A stretch of DNA of 64,000 bases from Cladophialophora immunda (taxonomy: Eukaryota; Ascomycota; Eurotiomycetes; Chaetothyriales; Herpotrichiellaceae). The translations under genes were made by a program, and so were the position numbers. Location: assembly GCF_000835495.1 (NCBI RefSeq), contig NW_015622543.1:3956619-4020618 (forward strand). Direction: 5' to 3'. A model generated the notes under the pieces. That model worked only from the letters and a program-made list of their open reading frames with translations. It searched no databases and was not told where the DNA came from. Shown one piece after another: positions 1 to 9,813 of the stretch; positions within the stretch are counted from its first letter, which is position 1; each line of letters starts with the position of its first letter.

Positions 1-1062
1 CTTCGGTGAGGAGTAGACCAACCATTGTGGAAAATCAAGAAAAGAAGGCGACGTGGAAACAATCAGGAGGTTGGCGAATGTGTGAATTTATGAGAGCAGG
101 CTGAGCGTGGGTGGTAAATATTAATAGATAGGTACTCCGTACCTAGATGCATATACGAGGCATTAGTTCGAGGACAAAAGTAACCCCCACCTTTTGACAG
201 CGCCCATAGCAATCAGTGTTGGTCAACTAAATTGAGTCGGTTAGGCTGTGCTACAGGTTCGCTGCAGAATGCTATGGTTGTCTGAAGAGGCTGGACGCCA
301 GACCGAGTTCCGACCAGTGAGGACGGGGAGGTGAGAAGATGTGGAGAATGTCACACAAGAAGTGAATTCCCAAGGCTTCGAGATACATAGGACATTTGGA
401 AGAGTTCCTTGCCTAGCGCGTCCACTTGGCGGCTGACTAGGGTTTTGGTTCACGAAGAACATAGTTGGGATGAGTCGAGGGAGGGTGGATGGGGGCAATA
501 ATGAAGTCGCAATAGTTAACGCTATTGTACAGATCAATACCTCGTACAGCCTATCTTCGCTGTGATGTACCGCAGGGGTGACGGGGGAGATCCTCACGCT
601 GCTAGGAGTTCGTCGTCTCTCCGTCCCAGGAAACACAGCATACACCTGCAAGTTTTCTGCACGCTATTCAAAAGCTTTCTTATCCTGTCCCATATAGACG
701 TGCTCCTGTACCACAAGACGACTCGACTGTGAGCTGTCTTCTGCCAACGTTGGGAGATCGAACCTAGTTGACTTCTCTTCATATGGCAGGGCTTGGAGAG
801 CAGTGTGATGCATAGCGTCCTCTTCGCTCCGTGATTGAGCAGCCAAGCTATTCGGCGCTCAAGACGTTGAATCTCTCCAGCCATCAATTGATGATAGGAC
901 GTATCTGGGCTTGGTGAGCGTCAACATCCACACGCCAGTGCCAAGGCAATTGCCATATTGTGTTGGAATCGATAAGGACCGGAGAGGCGAAAGGCATTTT
1001 CCCAAGCGCAGGTCAAGCAGATGTAGCGCATGGCATCAATGATATCTGTCGAGTTGCGTCCT
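1..1062. other. Intergenic region, no supported gene
   Basis: Only short ORFs without recognisable domains occur here on either strand. They overlap each other in different frames and show no plausible splice partners. The stretch lies downstream of the mL60 stop codon, so part of it is probably 3' UTR. No tRNA or repeat was seen. Confidence 0.5.
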
Positions 1063-1505
1063 CTAGAAGCCGGGCGGATTGAGTCTCTGACTGACTCTCG
1101 TCCATTTCGGTAGCTCTAAAACATTCATCAGCAACGGGACGGATTGATATGAGCTTCTTAGAAATACTGTGAATGCCCTTTCTGTATTTCTTTTCCTTGC
1201 GATCAAAAATCGTGTATTTATCCTTTGGCAGCATCTCTTCCTCTCGGGGCATCTCCTGGTACCATCGCTCTACTGCCTTCGCCGTCATTCCGCCATTGTT
1301 TTGTAGCGCTGTGCTGACCGTGTCGACGACTTTGTCGACCATTTTTAACCGCTTTCGTTGACGCGCCTTCTGCATTGACGAGAGACGCCAGGGGATTTTC
1401 CTGTAGGCAAGATTCCATCAGTATTGACGTGCAGTGAGGAGCTCCAATCCCGAGACAGACGCACCATAGAAGGCCTCCGGCCAGAGGAGAAGTCGGCCTG
1501 AACAT
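1063..1505 (-). CDS. MRPL31: Mitochondrial large-subunit ribosomal protein mL60 (Mrpl31 family)
   Basis: A component of the fungal mitochondrial 54S ribosomal subunit. The model is complement(join(1063..1115,1168..1400,1465..1505)), 108 aa. Exon 1 is only 41 nt and encodes MFRPTSPLAGGLL plus part of a Trp. The first intron ends in CTACAG and restores a W-K-I-P-W sequence as in yeast Mrpl31. Exon 2 gives the basic QKARQRKRLK segment and the conserved KDKYTIFDRKEKKYRKGIH core. The second intron (GTATTT...TTTTAG) joins GIH to KLPKWTRVSQRLNPPGF, the family's usual C-terminus, followed by TAG. Length and ends match the family, so identification is strong. Without splicing, the exon-2 frame would run into an unrelated tail. 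The gene is divergent from tafazzin, another mitochondrial protein. Confidence 0.9.
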
Positions 1506-1821
1506 AACTACCACAACTCAGAGGAAAGTGGACTGGACTGATCCGGGTATTGCAGGTCGAAAGGTGTGCTGTTGTTCTAGTAGGAGAATAATAATGGGAA
1601 GGTCAGGGCGGTCGGAAATGTTCCCGCAATTCGCGCTCCGCAGCTTCAGAAAAAAACCCGCCGACTGACTGACAGCCAACACCTCCGGCACGACGCAGGC
1701 CTCCAGCAGACATGGATTGATGAGAATAGAAATCTACGGAGCTCCCTGATTTCCTCCTCCCCCTCCCAACACGACTCGATGGACTCCTTCATCGTCGCTC
1801 TTCCCCCGCTCTACAACACCA
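1506..1821. promoter_or_regulatory. Shared divergent promoter of mL60 and tafazzin, with uORFs
   Basis: This 316-bp region separates two divergent genes for mitochondrial proteins. It contains C/T-rich tracts next to the tafazzin start. On the plus strand an ATG at 1779 opens a 20-codon uORF (1779..1841) that overlaps the tafazzin ATG in another frame. Two shorter ATG-stop units start at 1712 and 1720. Whether these lie in the transcript depends on the transcription start, which cannot be read here. Confidence 0.5.
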
Positions 1822-3021
1822 ATGCCCTTCCACCGCGATGACCTCAATCTCTACCAAAACCTGGAGTCCCCGAGCTTCTTCTGGCGCGGTGCCTCGTACC
1901 AAACGATTCTCACCGTCGCCACCTTGTCGCGTCTCTTCCTCTACACTCTCAACAAAACCGAGGTCCATGGCCTCCCCCGTTTCCTCGACCTTTTAAAGTC
2001 GCGTGCCGACTTCAGAACGCGTCGCCGCGGGCTGTTGACCGTCTCGAACCACATCTCCGTCCTCGACGAGCCCTTGATATGGGGCGTCCTCCCCTTCTCC
2101 TTCGCGGCCTTCCACGGCTACATGAACCACCGCTGGAGCTTGGGCAGTCATGACATCTGTTTCAAAAATGCCTTTACATCCCACTTCTTCACGTTGGGAC
2201 AGGTCCTCCCCATCCACCGCGGCGCACACTCCCCTTTCGGCGGGCCCTACCAAGCAACCATGACCGAAGCTGTGCGCCTCCTGTCCAAGATCTCCGCGCA
2301 AAAGCAATCGCTCTGTCCGCTGAGCAACCCACGCTTCCACAAGGACTGGAAGCCTCCCCAGTGGCCCTGGGACTGCGTGGATCCGTTCTCCGAGATCTCT
2401 CCTCCACCCTCCTACCCGTCTCAGCCCTCCGACGTGAGATGGTATCTCGCCCCGTCCCGCTACGCAAGCAATTCTTACAGCTGGGTACATATTTTCCCCG
2501 AGGGCATGATCCACCAGGCCACGGACAAGACAATGCGCTATTTCAAGTGGGGTGTGGCCCGACTCATTCTCGAGCCGCCAGAGTGTCCCGACGTGGTGCC
2601 CATGTTTATCGAAGGGACCGACCAGGTCATGCACGAGAGTCGGTCGTTTCCCCGCTTCATACCCCGGATCGGGAAGAGAATCTCTCTCACGATCGGACGG
2701 GAACTGGACGTCGAGGCCGTGTTTGGCGACCTGCGCAAGCGCTGGAGGGATCTGGCGGACCGACATGCACGCGAAGCCGGACTGCCTGGATGGGACGAGA
2801 TGATCTTGGGCCTTGTCCCAGAGAACCTCGCGAATCACCCCGAGGCCGTCGAGCTGAGGATAGAGTGTACCAAACGTGTTCGCGAAGCGGTCCTTGAAGT
2901 CAGAAGGTCCAGGGGCTGGCCGGACGAAGATCCGAAGAATGGAGTGGTGGAGACCTGGGTGAGAGAAGGGCCGAAGCGCGAAGGCTTGATGGACGACGGA
3001 ACTTGGGTCAGGGATATCTAG
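1822..3021 (+). CDS. TAZ1: Tafazzin, monolysocardiolipin/lysophospholipid transacylase
   Basis: Remodels cardiolipin by transferring acyl chains between phospholipids and lyso-lipids at mitochondrial membranes. The single-exon 399-aa protein has the PlsC-type acyltransferase signature NHISVLDEP at residues 76-84 (H77 and D82 form the HX4D catalytic pair) and the second block FPEG at 225-228. A hydrophobic N-terminal stretch near residue 30 fits the membrane-anchoring segment of the family. The segment from about 155 to 215 is a proline-rich insertion common in filamentous fungal tafazzins. The start was chosen at 1822 because the upstream ATG at 1779 is out of frame. The C-terminal third is charged and shows no other domain. 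Confidence 0.93.
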   Translation: MPFHRDDLNLYQNLESPSFFWRGASYQTILTVATLSRLFLYTLNKTEVHGLPRFLDLLKSRADFRTRRRGLLTVSNHISVLDEPLIWGVLPFSFAAFHGYMNHRWSLGSHDICFKNAFTSHFFTLGQVLPIHRGAHSPFGGPYQATMTEAVRLLSKISAQKQSLCPLSNPRFHKDWKPPQWPWDCVDPFSEISPPPSYPSQPSDVRWYLAPSRYASNSYSWVHIFPEGMIHQATDKTMRYFKWGVARLILEPPECPDVVPMFIEGTDQVMHESRSFPRFIPRIGKRISLTIGRELDVEAVFGDLRKRWRDLADRHAREAGLPGWDEMILGLVPENLANHPEAVELRIECTKRVREAVLEVRRSRGWPDEDPKNGVVETWVREGPKREGLMDDGTWVRDI

Positions 3022-4032
3022 AGGGAGAAACAGTGGGCGGAAGGACTGCACAAGTTTTAGAAAGGGGCATCCTTGATATTCCCACCAGATGGTGGGCTAT
3101 GGCGTGCATCGAATTGTTGGTCCATCTATCGACAATAGCCCCTTTCATTGCATCCACGCCCTTACAGTCTTCTGTGACAGAGGCTTCCTGTCTATCAATA
3201 GACCGCAGACTGCTGCATGGATGCAGACTGCAACCTGGGTATTAGAATTGGATATATCAGAGAAGCAAGCCCTTGGTTCTTCTCCTCCTCTTCACCACTC
3301 TATCAATAGCTTCAACCCCGGAAAGTTGCCTTTTTTCCTGCCTAGGTAGATTGCATTCAGCCTGCTCGGACAGGCGTCTTTTCCACAACCTACAACCCCC
3401 TTGCTTCGAATCAATGTTTGTTCCAGCTTCGAGGGATCCGCCGTCGCTGCCATCATCATCATCGCAACCTCCCCTGTCTTTCCCTCCAAAATCGCGGCTT
3501 AGCTTCACTGGAGGCGATTTGGCAGCCGTAAAATAATGTCCTCCGGCATGCTAGGTACAGATTGGTAGGGCTCCACGTTTCCGCAGAAGGGGTTGGCAAT
3601 GTCTAGGACGTCATGGGCGGCGGAGCATTTGTGGAACGGGATGGTGTGCTCGCCGATCCAGGATATGCTGAGGTGGTCGAACGACACTTCCGCATCAAGA
3701 GAAGGGAGCCCTTCAAGAGCTGCTCAAGGACGTGATTCGGTGCGGAGATGCAGACAACCAGATTGGGGCATAACTAGGCATAGGCGGAGAACGTTGGGTT
3801 GGATATCCAGTACCAGAAGGCGCGGTTTTCTCGTGAATTCCGGCCCCTGGACTTCTGCATTCTGATCCGCCCGAGTTGGATCGATGCAGAACTTGAGGTA
3901 TCTTTCCCAGATACGGTCATTTTGGGACCCAACCCACTTTGTCAGTGGGGAGTATCGAGATCCACAAGGTGAATCCGTGATATGTTGATGCTGGTCCCGC
4001 CATGCTCCCTGCTTCAGCGGAATCAAGTTCTA
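3022..4032. other. Convergent intergenic region between tafazzin and the DUF3176 gene
   Basis: It presumably holds both 3' UTRs. A 100-codon minus-strand ORF (3724..4026) and a 60-codon one (3505..3687) look slightly protein-like, for example R-I-W-E-R-Y-L-K-F-C in the first, but I recognise no family and could not join them with convincing splice sites. They may be remnants of a small gene or chance ORFs. Confidence 0.4.
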
Positions 4033-6039
4033 TCAATCGTCAGAGCGCAGGATCAATCGTTTTCGCCCGGGACCAGGTGAGCTCAGCGTGACTTCCGTCA
4101 CGCTCGCAGCTTTCTCCATGTCGCTAGTTCTCTGGTACATTTGCTTGTCATCCACTAAGCGGGCTTCAAGGCCGTGATATAGCAATGCAAAGGCAGAAGA
4201 TTTCCACAACGGCACTTTATTCCGCTTGGTGTAGATTGCAGTGACGAGGAGAAAAATGAGCCCCAAAGCATTCAGGCCCAGGGGCAGTGATAGCCAGATC
4301 CAGCGGACGGCGACAAAAGTTCTCTCGGTGAAGACGGTACCCGAGAGGGGATTGAGGTAGGATGCCTGCTGACTGAGGTACGTCAGAGCCGCAGCGACGT
4401 TGGGCATGAAAACGCTTGGATCACTGTGTAACTGGAGCAGAACATCATCAAGGATGAAGTTGCCGGTTTGAGAGGTCGCAAAGCATTCGTACGTGTGCGG
4501 TTCCCAGGTAGCGTTGAAGGAACCATGGAGCAAAGAAAGTATCTCCTGGATCCAACCGAGTTGTATAAGACAAAAAGAGAGATCTTGTAGATCGACGGCA
4601 GTAGTAGCATTTCCAGAAACACTGCCCGCGGCTTTCGTGGAATTGGTTGTCTTTGGCAGCCAGCAGAGGGTGCCTAGCTCCTGTTGGTCTGAATGTATTG
4701 AACCATAGTTCACCTCGAGTATTTGGTTGATTGTGCGCCCGTTGACAACGGACAGATTATACTTTCTGGCGCACGGAGTCAGAATGCACATTGCAGCAAC
4801 CTGTGACAAGGTCTCCGGTAGCGATGTCTCGTTATCTGGGATTGATGCCAGTGGCGGCGCATAACCTATAGAGAGCAGCGTGTTCTTTTCTCCAAGGAAC
4901 TCTCTGGAACCCTCAAAATATCGAGTGATAAGGCTTGTGTCGGTATAGTTGTCTGCCCCTACCGATAATGGCCAGATAGGAGTGTAGTTTAGAGACAGAA
5001 AAAGTTGGTCGTCCACGTATGTCTCAGAACATCCCGAGCCAATACTGGTGGTGGACTCGAAGGTCGTCTGCAGTGCGTTGCCTTCAGAAAAGGAGAAATC
5101 ACAAGGTTTGCTCATGCTTTCACCTTGCTCCACGATTTGCTGGGGTGTGAAGTCGCAAGACTGAGAATGAAGCTGCCTCTTCTCGCATTTTGCACACCAG
5201 CCAACTGACCAGAATGGTTCCCAGGTACAATTTCCTGTAGGGCATGACGGCGTACGGTCAGGAAAAGAGTTGCCATAGAGACCTGCAACTGTGAAGCCTC
5301 TCAGAGATTGAGAGAAGCTGGAGTAGTCCAGGCCGACCACTTGCTCCACAGTTGCATCTGGAGAGGTTTCGTTCGTCGACTGCACTGGAAAGCTCACAAT
5401 CTGCTGAATGAAGGGCTCATAGACCAGTCCAAGGACGATAATGATCGCACCTATATAACAGAGAGATGCCATGGTGTTGCCAAGTAGCAAGATGACGGAT
5501 CCAAGAGGACCGCGACTTGCTTCGTCGACGTCCTGCAGGTGTCCAAGCCGTCTCTGGCGCGCTGGGCCACATTTGAGCCAGCACCATTTGCACTGGCTCA
5601 TTGTACCCGCAACAACAAAGATCAGGGACGATTTCGAAGCTGCAGCAAGGCCGGCAAGTATCGTGTTCAATGTCAGACCCCAGGGCAGCTGAGAGAGCGG
5701 ATATCCACTGAAGTACTTGAGTGTGATGGTTATTTCGACCAAGCATGAAAAACTAAACGTAAGAGCCAGAAGTTCGGGCCACCAGGTGTCAGTCAAGACT
5801 GCTCTTCCGTACGAGAGCCATAGTCGGGAGGTATTTTTCCATTTGTGAAACTTTGACTGCGTCGTAGGCCGAGTGCTGATTGACAAACGATGTGAAGACA
5901 GCCGATCCGCTTCTGGTTCGCTGACAGCGATAGTCGATGCTGTCGAAACGTCTTTCGCACTCGGCGCTGTATGGACGAGCTCGAAGGACACGATGCTGCT
6001 CACATCATCCCTTGGTGTAGCGGTCTCAAAGGGTGACAT
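4033..6039 (-). CDS. DUF3176 multi-pass membrane protein, function unknown
   Basis: The single-exon 668-aa protein fits the fungal DUF3176 family. The N-terminal ~85 residues are polar and probably cytosolic. They are followed by WWPELLAL with membrane segment 1, then the family core with TLNTILAG and the SQCKW motif (segment 2), the conserved ASRGPLGS motif, and segment 3. A large extracellular or lumenal domain follows (about 220-570) with many N-x-S/T sequons and paired cysteines. A last membrane segment leads to the family-typical WKSSAFALLYHGLE near the C-terminus. The family is widespread in Pezizomycotina and has no assigned biochemical role. The start at 6039 is the first ATG of an open frame, and no intron is needed. 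Confidence 0.85.
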   Translation of the reverse strand: MSPFETATPRDDVSSIVSFELVHTAPSAKDVSTASTIAVSEPEADRLSSHRLSISTRPTTQSKFHKWKNTSRLWLSYGRAVLTDTWWPELLALTFSFSCLVEITITLKYFSGYPLSQLPWGLTLNTILAGLAAASKSSLIFVVAGTMSQCKWCWLKCGPARQRRLGHLQDVDEASRGPLGSVILLLGNTMASLCYIGAIIIVLGLVYEPFIQQIVSFPVQSTNETSPDATVEQVVGLDYSSFSQSLRGFTVAGLYGNSFPDRTPSCPTGNCTWEPFWSVGWCAKCEKRQLHSQSCDFTPQQIVEQGESMSKPCDFSFSEGNALQTTFESTTSIGSGCSETYVDDQLFLSLNYTPIWPLSVGADNYTDTSLITRYFEGSREFLGEKNTLLSIGYAPPLASIPDNETSLPETLSQVAAMCILTPCARKYNLSVVNGRTINQILEVNYGSIHSDQQELGTLCWLPKTTNSTKAAGSVSGNATTAVDLQDLSFCLIQLGWIQEILSLLHGSFNATWEPHTYECFATSQTGNFILDDVLLQLHSDPSVFMPNVAAALTYLSQQASYLNPLSGTVFTERTFVAVRWIWLSLPLGLNALGLIFLLVTAIYTKRNKVPLWKSSAFALLYHGLEARLVDDKQMYQRTSDMEKAASVTEVTLSSPGPGRKRLILRSDD

Positions 6040-7179
6040 TTTCAGGGAGGGGCCAAGGAGGACATCAACATCCGGAAGGCTACATCGAGTTCGGTGGGCG
6101 CGCTGATATCAAACTCCAGCCGTACCTGTGGTATGGGCTGGTATATGAATCGCCCTGCCGTTCCGGTTTTCGAGCCGCACCGCCCCCAACCTTCCATCAA
6201 CCCCCGCTCTTTTGCATGCAGGTGCCCTTTTCCCAGTGAAACTAGCATTTCTGAGTAGCCGTTGATGGGTCAGGAACTTAGCGAAAGCTGGCTGATAAGG
6301 TGGTTTCGGCCGCAGGCACGGCACAACACCAAGGTCTAAATGGTGGTGAAGCGGTAAGGCCTGGTGGTTACTAACGTTAGCAGGTTCAGCAACCTCACTT
6401 ACAGACAAACGAGGCGCACCCGGGACTTCGGCCGTCAGGCTGTCGCTTGACTGGAAAGACTTTGAGGTGTTCATTTCCAGCGCATCCCGGCTCCCACCTC
6501 TCTGCCGAAGCTGCGACTTGGGCAGACTCTCCAACCATCAGCCTGCCCGAGGCACATCGTTCGGGTGCACGCAAAATCCGTTTGCAAGGCAGCTGGGAGG
6601 CCTGAGGCAGACCCTGTACCCTATCACGGTCGGTCTTCAATGCATTCGGCTGGTCGATTGAACTGTTAAACGTGTACTGTACTGAACTGGCATGTGTAGG
6701 TGCCGCTGCCAGCGATGTGAAGTGCGTAGAATTAAGCTCCGGGACGCGCCAAACGCCCGAGTCTTAAGATTCGAAGGATTCGATCCACGAGGCTCCATTC
6801 GAGCTCCGCAACACGAACTTGCCAACTTTGTCCAGAAGGATGGACGCAACACGGAGCAGTGGATGGATAAAGACATCTCCTCATTCAGACCTAACCACTA
6901 TCTGCAGTTGTACTGGGGTATCCATGGCTGCCGCAACACCAGCCCAGTCCTGCACACACCGCGCCTATGCTTTCATCGTCGTAGCCTTTTCCCAAAGATA
7001 AAGATAAAAAAAAAAGACCCTCCATTTCCTGGGTTGTCCAACCTGGTCCTTCCAGCCCCGCTAAAAATACAGGCATTGCCAACCCAATCCGTCCCAGGTG
7101 GTACCAGAGTTCTCCAAAAAGAACTATCCAGAATCATAGTAATTTCCTCCACGACTAAATCTTTCCAAATCCAATCCCT
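6040..7179. other. Intergenic region: DUF3176 promoter and RAD21 3' side
   Basis: ORFs up to 163 codons on the plus strand (6692..7183) and 141 codons on the minus strand (6109..6534) have no recognisable domain and low-complexity composition. The DUF3176 promoter should lie in the first few hundred bases. No tRNA was supported. Confidence 0.45.
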
Positions 7180-9039
7180 CTAGGCCGAGGCAGCCACTTG
7201 CTGAGAGGCTGTTGTGGCAGCAGGATCCTCGCCTGGGCTTGTCTCAGCCCACGATCCCCACAGGCCTCGTTTCGCTCTGATCCGCAGGGGCAATCCTATT
7301 GCCTTGTCGCCCTGATCAACCTTGATTGCATCCTTGGTGGCCAGTACTAGAACCTCGAAGAACATCTTGGTGGCGTCTTCCTTGCTTGTCCGACCTTCTG
7401 GGACGAGATCTTGTAGGAGTACGGATTTTTTGGCTGGCGAAGATGGATGAGAACCCCCGACATCGCCAAGTCGGTCACGTAGGAGATGGACTGCATGCTG
7501 CGTGCCCAGTGAGATAGGACCGCTGTCAGCAGGATGGACAAGCGGCACCGTTGTATCGTCGAAAGTGTCATCGCCACCAAAAATACCATCATCTTCGTCC
7601 TCGCTGACATTAGCCAAAGCGGGTGCACCCTCGCTCATGGGTTGAAGGTCCATGCCATCCAGGGTGATGTCGCGATGAACATCATCGAGATGAATGCCTT
7701 CGTCCTCCATCGCATTGTCTGGGCGTTCTAATCGAGGGGACTTTTCACTATGTTCGTCTTCACTCAGTCCAGCGATACCGCTATCTCGTTTCCGCTTGAG
7801 TTGGCCGGATCTCGTCACTGTTTCAAACGACAGCAGACCTTGGAGCTCAGGCGCCCAATCTTTGGACCGGCCGTCATTCATGGCATTCAAGACAAAGTCG
7901 CCGTTCTTTTGCATGTTCATCAAGGTCAGTAGGAGAGGGTCTCGAGGAAGGAATGACGGAGCGCGCAAGATTTTGGATCGGTCTTCTGCTTGTGCTTTGA
8001 TTTGCTTGTTGTTGAGAACAGTCTCAGCGTCAGGCGCGAGCGGTTTCTGTTTCCTACTCCGCTGTTGTTGCTGGACTACCACCTCTTCGATTTCCTCTTC
8101 TTGTACGTTCTGGAATGTCTGGTCGAGTTCACGAAGGACGTCGGAGTTGGCGTCTGATAGGGGAGACTCTATAGCTCGTCCATGGCCCCTACCTCCCGCC
8201 ATTTGTTGTAGCCGGAGGGTTTCATCATCTCCGAACTCAAGCGGTTCGTCATGGCCGACAGGAGGCAGTGTATCATCTGCCATTGGCGAATGAGGCTGAT
8301 CCGGCATGGGTGTGTCCTCACCAAAATCCAGGTTGAGGCCGTCATCGTCGTCAAAAAGGAGACCCTCTGCGTCCGTGGGTTTTGGAGTTGGCGCATTTCG
8401 GCCAAGATTCATGCTGATGGTGGTATCATTCACGTCCATTTCATCGCCCTCTCCAAAGTCGAGATTGAGGCCGTCGTCATCGTACAATGCTTCGTCGTTA
8501 GGGGTAAGCATCGATTGGGTACTGCTCTGCTGGGGATTGAGAGAGCTGGTCCAGTCCTCATCAAGCAATTGACTCTGGCCCCTTGTGGTGGTCGGCTGTT
8601 GGGTCATGGGAAATGTAAAGTCCATGCTGGAGAATAAATCATCGATCGTGAGTAATTCAGGCAGATTGAGATCAATAGCGGTTGTCGCATGAGCGGGCAG
8701 ATCATGATTGTTGGTCGATTTAAATGTCTACTCGATAATTAGTGATGTATCATCGCAGGAATCATTGCGGCGCACCATTCTGATCTTGATCAAGGCCTCA
8801 TTACAGTCGTCGAGCAGATATCGGGCTTTTCTTCCATAGATTCGCACCACGCCCAGCATGAGCTGGCCACTTAGGCGCAAGGCCATAGGAGCATGTCCTT
8901 GGTCAACAATGGCTCCAACACTACTCTCGATATCTGATTGTAGGATTTGCGATTTTGAGAGCTTGCGCTCGACATTGGAGGCGAGCCAGACACGAGCCAG
9001 AGGCCCGGTCTTGGCCAGAAGTTGTTCTGAATAAAACAT
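7180..9039 (-). CDS. RAD21: Cohesin kleisin subunit Rad21/Scc1 (Mcd1)
   Basis: Links the Smc1 and Smc3 heads and closes the cohesin ring that holds sister chromatids together. The model is complement(join(7180..8727,8776..9039)), 603 aa. Exon 1 encodes the conserved N-terminal Smc3-binding domain: MFYSEQLLAKTGPLARVWLA at the start and YLLDDCNEALIKIRM at the exon end. A 48-nt intron (GTGCGC...GAGTAG) joins KIRM to TFKS in phase 0. The middle is long, acidic and disordered, with DDDGLNLDFGE-type repeats and basic stretches likely to hold the separase sites. The C-terminal winged-helix domain carries KMFFEVLVLATKDAIKV and ends in GLWGSWAE plus a short tail, as in other filamentous fungi. It is divergent from PMR1. 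Confidence 0.95.
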
Positions 9040-9813
9040 TTGAAGCTCAGTGAGAGATTGAGGTGTGCGTGACAGCTCACGGGGACATGCGGACGGGTGA
9101 GGGGGCGGTAAGGTAGGTTGTGGAAGTGGGCGATGGACGATCGACGCGTCGAGGGAGGGATGATGTTGATTTCAGGCCGCGCAGGTGGATGCGCAGTCAA
9201 GTCGAGGGTAAAAAGGCGAAAGAGATGTTGCAAAGAGTTAACGCTGAGGAGGAAGTGTCGCGCTGGCGACGACGAAGAATGCGAGTCAGTAATGGGAGGT
9301 TGGTGGTTGGTGCGACTTGGGCGATGGGAATGGTCGGGGAGAAGAAGAGGCGGAGTGGCTGGGCGTGCGATGGAGATGCGCGAGTTGATCTTGTTTGCAG
9401 CCAACGCCTGACAGCCTCGCCTGCAGCGCCCAGTAGCAGTGCCACAGCCTTTCGCCAGCTCGCGTCTCGCCTGACCTTCCTTCTCGGTGGTAAATTGGAG
9501 TCCTGGCCAATGCCTCGCCGTACCGTCACTGCAATTTGCAAGATTTCGAGGACAGAGAGAGGAGAAGAGGATCCCTATCTTACTGCGTCCCCATCTTCTT
9601 TCCACCGGCCCATTGCGCGCGCCTTGAGGCATCCTCGTGTGACAACAACATAGCCTCTTATCCTCACTGTCAATATCTGTTTCAGCATCACTCTAGCCTT
9701 CATCATCCGTGCATGCGTTGCAACTGACCCTCCACTGACCGGTCTACTCGTATTCTTTCTCACGGGCTATTTGCGGAGGATGGGGCGGCAATCAATATAG
9801 CTACCATGCAATC
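9040..9813. promoter_or_regulatory. Divergent promoter region of RAD21 and PMR1
   Basis: This 774-bp region drives RAD21 leftwards and PMR1 rightwards. Overlapping ORFs on both strands show no domains and are judged spurious. An ATG at 9806 opens a 32-codon uORF (9806..9904) that overlaps the PMR1 start out of frame. Confidence 0.5.
9144..9149. promoter_or_regulatory. Possible MluI cell-cycle box (ACGCGT) upstream of RAD21
   Basis: The palindrome ACGCGT lies 105 bp upstream of the RAD21 ATG. This is the core bound by MBF-type factors, which drive cohesin genes at G1/S in yeasts. A single 6-mer could be chance; the same word also occurs inside the tafazzin coding region. Confidence 0.3.

Noticed and set aside
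1993..3051. 352-codon minus-strand ORF opposite tafazzin
   Set aside because: It is a shadow of the tafazzin coding sequence with no domain of its own, caused by the G/C-rich third positions.
6755..6800. Possible tRNA-Leu-like segment with TCTTAAGATTC and a TTCGATCC T-loop-like word
   Set aside because: The anticodon loop would have six bases, no acceptor or D arm pairs, and the T stem does not close.
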